DNA of 56,435 nt. Source: Candidatus Thalassarchaeaceae archaeon (GTDB taxonomy: Archaea; Thermoplasmatota; Poseidoniia; Poseidoniales; Thalassarchaeaceae). The position numbers and the translations under genes were made by a program. Below the pieces are notes generated by a model that was given only the letters and a program-made list of their open reading frames with translations, was not told the origin of the DNA and did not search any database. Positions 54,328-56,435 of the stretch are shown one piece after another. The stretch spans positions 1 to 56,435 of the forward strand of contig JASMLH010000007.1 of NCBI GenBank assembly GCA_030748775.1. The letters are read 5' to 3'. Position 1 is the stretch's first letter, and each line of letters starts with the position of its first letter.

Positions 54328-54729
54328 CTAGTGGTCGCGGGTGATCTTGTACCTTCCCAGTGCTTCCATCCACTGGATCTCCCCGCCGGACTGTAGGTTC
54401 ATGCTGTCGTCCTTGGGCAGAGTCAGCTCCTGGTACGTCTTGTTGTCGAGGGCCTTGACCCATTCTCCCTCGAAGTGGGTCACTATGGCGGAGCCCTTCT
54501 CGATGATCGGGATGTTGATCGTGTCTGTAACCGTGCCCACGTGTGACCTCTTCTGGCCGGTGAAGATGTCCTCTAGCTCAATCCTTGCCTTGGCAGAGCC
54601 GTGCTTGCCGGGCTTGGACTTGGTCATGCTGAGGATCTTGAAGGCGGACATGGAGCCGTTGGGCTCCTCGACCGCGACGTATCTCCCAACCTTGAGGGTC
54701 CTGATTTCAGCACGAGTGGTACCTGGCAC
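54328..54729 (-). CDS. aif5A: Translation factor aIF5A (hypusine-containing)
   Basis: Archaeal homologue of eIF5A, which relieves ribosome stalling. The 133 residues include the hypusination loop SKPGKHGSAKARIE, with Lys42 as the modified residue by alignment to the GKHG motif, then the OB-fold domain (residues about 66-133). A deoxyhypusine synthase gene is not in the window, but a DOHH-like half enzyme is at 4.3 kb. It lies upstream of the OPT transporter on the same strand, with a GC-rich hairpin 43 bases ahead of its ATG. Confidence 0.94.
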   Translation of the reverse strand: MPGTTRAEIRTLKVGRYVAVEEPNGSMSAFKILSMTKSKPGKHGSAKARIELEDIFTGQKRSHVGTVTDTINIPIIEKGSAIVTHFEGEWVKALDNKTYQELTLPKDDSMNLQSGGEIQWMEALGRYKITRDH

Positions 54730-54771
54730 GGCCCCTTGTCAGACTGGGGACTTATCAGCGTTGGGTTGTGG

Positions 54772-54807
54772 CCCCGAGCCGGGTGCCGGGTGGTCCCCGG
54801 CCCGGGG
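54772..54807 (-). other. GC-rich 12-bp hairpin between the PGF-CTERM gene and aIF5A
   Basis: Arms at 54772-54783 and 54796-54807 pair over 12 positions with a 12-base loop. The single A/C mismatch on the plus strand becomes a G-U wobble in minus-strand RNA, so it folds completely there. No T-run follows, so it does not look like a classic terminator. It may stabilise or attenuate transcript between the two genes. Confidence 0.45.
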
Positions 54808-54829
54808 TTACGTTTGACCGAGTTTGTGC

Positions 54830-56435
54830 TCAGTCGTCCTTTCGGCGTCCCAGCACGGCAGCGCCGAGCAGGGAGATCGCAGCTAGTACGGCCGGGAACC
54901 CTGGAGTGAATCCAGGCGTCTCCTGACCACCCACAGCTTCGCTTCGGTCACCGACAGGAGTCGGGTCCGTAGCATCGCACTCGCCGTCGCCATCGTAGTC
55001 GGATGGCGTCGAGTTGGGGTTCTTCTCGTCAGTGCCGCAGTCGTACTCGTTGGTGTCCGAGTAGCCGTCGTCGTCGTCGTCTTCGTCGGCGTTGTCGCCG
55101 GTCCCGTCTCCGTCCGTGTCTGCCCACTCGGTCTTGTCCATTGGAGCCCAGTCGTCGTCGTTGGGCACGTCGTCGCCGTCGATGTCTGAGTCAGAGTTGT
55201 CTCCGATGTTGTCTCCGTCGGTGTCAGTGTCCTCGGCTGGGTTCAGTGGCCACCTGTCGTCGGCGTCTGGAACTCCGTCGCCGTCGTCGTCGTCGTCGGC
55301 GTTGTCGCCGACGCTGTCGCCGTCAGTGTCCCTCGACTCTGTGGGGTCGTAGGGGAACGCGTCCAGTCCGTCAGGCACGCCGTCGTTGTCGTCGTCGGGG
55401 TCGGCGTTGTCGCCGACGCTGTCGCCGTCGTTGTTCGAGATCTCGAGGGGGTCCAGTGGGAACGCGTCCTCGAAGTCTAGCTCGCCGTCGTTGTCGTCGT
55501 CAGGGTCTTCGTTGTCCCCGATTCCGTCGCCGTCAGTGTCGTACTGCTCGTTGGGGTCCATTGGGGCCCAGTCAGAGACGTCAGGCACGCCGTCGTTGTC
55601 GTCGTCGGCATCGCTGTCGTCGTCGGCTCCGTCGCCGTCGTTGTCGGCGCTGGTCGTCGGGTCCTGGTCGAACTGGTCGAACTCGTTGTCGATTCCGTCG
55701 CCGTCGGTGTCGTTGTCGGAGTTGTCTCCGATTCCGTCGCCGTCGAGGTCGTCCCACTCGCTCGGGTCGTACGGGAACGCATCCAGTCCGTCCGTGACGC
55801 CGTCGTTGTCGTCGTCAGGGTCTTCGTTGTCCCCGATTCCGTCACCGTCGCTGTCGACGTGCTCGCTCGCGTCCATTGGGAATTGATCCCACTCTGTGTC
55901 ATCGCCGTCCCATCCGGGGTTCACAAGTCCTAGTTCGTCGAGGTTCCCGTTCTCGCATCCTGGCATATCGCAGTTGTTCAGCTCCCAGTACTCATCGAAG
56001 TTGATGGTGCTGCTGTTGTCGGCATCGAACATGAGCAGGTAACCCCATGTGGAGTTGAACTCCTCCTCGGAGATGCCTGAGCTGTACTCGTCTTCGTGGT
56101 ACTCGTCCTCGCCTCCTATGCAGTCGTCTACGCCGTCGTTGACCTGGTCCATCCATATCGTGGTGCCTTCGAAGCAGTCGAACCAGTTGGTCTTGTTACC
56201 ATCCTCGTCGTACTGCTGCTCGTCGGCGCCCAACGGGCAGTCGTCTACGCCATCGTTAACCCACTCGAAGGGTATCTCAGAGCCGTCGCCGCAGATGTAG
56301 GTGATCCCATCACCGCCATCGCCGACACCGAAGTAGATAGCCAACTCGAATTGGTCAACTTCGCCATCGTCACTGGAGTCAGCTCCGTTGAAGTTGTCCA
56401 CCAGGCAGTCTAAGAACCCGTCAAGGTCCTCACTG
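54830..56435 (-). CDS. PGF-CTERM surface protein with Asp-rich calcium-type repeats (5' end cut by window)
   Basis: The frame is open to the window edge, so the N-terminus and any signal peptide are missing; at least 534 codons are seen. In order: an acidic N-terminal part, two LDL-receptor-A-like modules (56102-56302), an EF-hand-like segment FDADNSSTINFDEY, eight full and one partial Asp-rich repeats of 34-35 residues (54947-55855), and a C-terminal sorting signal. The repeats (DTDGDGIGDN...DDDNDGV) match thrombospondin type 3/EF-hand-like calcium modules. An extracellular, calcium-stabilised, archaeosortase-anchored protein is the likely reading. Confidence 0.9.
   Translation of the reverse strand, partial: SEDLDGFLDCLVDNFNGADSSDDGEVDQFELAIYFGVGDGGDGITYICGDGSEIPFEWVNDGVDDCPLGADEQQYDEDGNKTNWFDCFEGTTIWMDQVNDGVDDCIGGEDEYHEDEYSSGISEEEFNSTWGYLLMFDADNSSTINFDEYWELNNCDMPGCENGNLDELGLVNPGWDGDDTEWDQFPMDASEHVDSDGDGIGDNEDPDDDNDGVTDGLDAFPYDPSEWDDLDGDGIGDNSDNDTDGDGIDNEFDQFDQDPTTSADNDGDGADDDSDADDDNDGVPDVSDWAPMDPNEQYDTDGDGIGDNEDPDDDNDGELDFEDAFPLDPLEISNNDGDSVGDNADPDDDNDGVPDGLDAFPYDPTESRDTDGDSVGDNADDDDDGDGVPDADDRWPLNPAEDTDTDGDNIGDNSDSDIDGDDVPNDDDWAPMDKTEWADTDGDGTGDNADEDDDDDGYSDTNEYDCGTDEKNPNSTPSDYDGDGECDATDPTPVGDRSEAVGGQETPGFTPGFPAVLAAISLLGAAVLGRRKDD
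54833..54916 (-). other. PGF-CTERM sorting signal
   Basis: The last 28 residues are tripartite: PGFTPGFP, a hydrophobic stretch (AVLAAISLLGAAVLG) and a basic end (RRKDD). This is the established recognition signal of archaeosortase A; artA is at 34.4 kb. Confidence 0.88.
54947..55855 (-). repeat. Tandem Asp-rich protein repeats, about 102-105 bp each
   Basis: Eight full and one partial copies of a 34-35 residue unit of pattern DxDGDGxGDNxDxDDDNDGVxDxxDxFPxDPxE. At DNA level the Asp codons are nearly all GAC, giving runs of GTC on the plus strand (for example near 55071 and 55280), which could promote slippage or recombination between copies. Confidence 0.88.
56102..56302 (-). other. Two degenerate LDL-receptor class A-like modules
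   Basis: The minus-strand protein reads CGDGSEIPFEWVNDGVDDC then CFEGTTIWMDQVNDGVDDC, each followed by an acidic GADE/GEDE. The spacing of CxDGxxI, NDGxxDC and xDE is that of LDL-A calcium-binding modules, but each keeps only two cysteines rather than six. Confidence 0.55.

Noticed and set aside
55003-55797. A 264-codon plus-strand frame coding almost only Arg and Cys.
   Set aside because: It is the complement of the GAC-rich calcium repeats; its composition is an artefact.
54947-55855. Regular repeats that might suggest a CRISPR array.
   Set aside because: The units are in-frame protein repeats of about 105 bp with no unique spacers and no cas genes nearby.

Overview
The window is gene-dense archaeal DNA. 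Archaeal-type primase, RFC large subunit, EF-2, exosome, proteasome, prefoldin, KEOPS, SRP54, Pro/GlyRS and TiaS sit beside an archaeosortase and a PGF-CTERM surface protein with Asp-rich calcium-type repeats. This mix, with split transketolase, an OPT transporter and eukaryote-like enzymes, points to a marine Euryarchaeote, most likely Marine Group II (Candidatus Poseidoniales). That placement is inference; no rRNA gene is present. I found no tRNA, rRNA, CRISPR array, insertion sequence or phage. No gap without a gene exceeds 300 bases.

Layout. 0-3.4 kb (minus): zinc-finger microprotein, primase PriS, EF-hand protein, membrane protein. 3.4-6.8 kb: futalosine menaquinone genes mqnD, mqnA and mqnE around a half-length deoxyhypusine-hydroxylase-like gene. 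6.9-9.3 kb: two-subunit transketolase and a membrane protein. 9.3-13.2 kb (minus): thiolase, CoaBC, ProRS. 13.3-16.9 kb: KptA, a zinc-ribbon protein, isopentenyl phosphate kinase and a fused IPP isomerase/prenyl synthase. 16.9-20.3 kb (minus): S12, S7, EF-2. 20.4-23.9 kb: UbiD-family decarboxylase, two helical-repeat proteins and a Nudix enzyme. 23.9-28.5 kb (minus): proteasome-exosome superoperon. 28.5-31.8 kb: Dph6, PurB, a P-loop-like protein and microproteins. 31.9-34.3 kb (minus): GmhA, GmhB, TiaS. 34.4-40.6 kb: archaeosortase and a 1765-residue Lhr-type helicase. 40.8-44 kb: GlyRS, RfcL. 44-47 kb (minus): TrkH/TrkA. 47.1-51.9 kb: membrane protein, SRP54, TrmY, SurE, DMT transporter. 51.9-56.4 kb (minus): OPT transporter, aIF5A and a PGF-CTERM protein running off the right edge.

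The genes link into themes. Translation factors occur with enzymes that modify them: EF-2 with Dph6, and aIF5A with the DOHH-like protein. Isoprenoid and quinone synthesis share the window (IPK, IDI-prenyl synthase fusion, UbiD, MqnA/D/E). ArtA and a PGF-CTERM protein form a likely enzyme-substrate pair at the cell surface. Overlaps are common, both ATGA start/stop overlaps within operons and tail-to-tail overlaps between convergent genes. The most unusual items are the half-DOHH gene and the IDI-prenyl synthase fusion.
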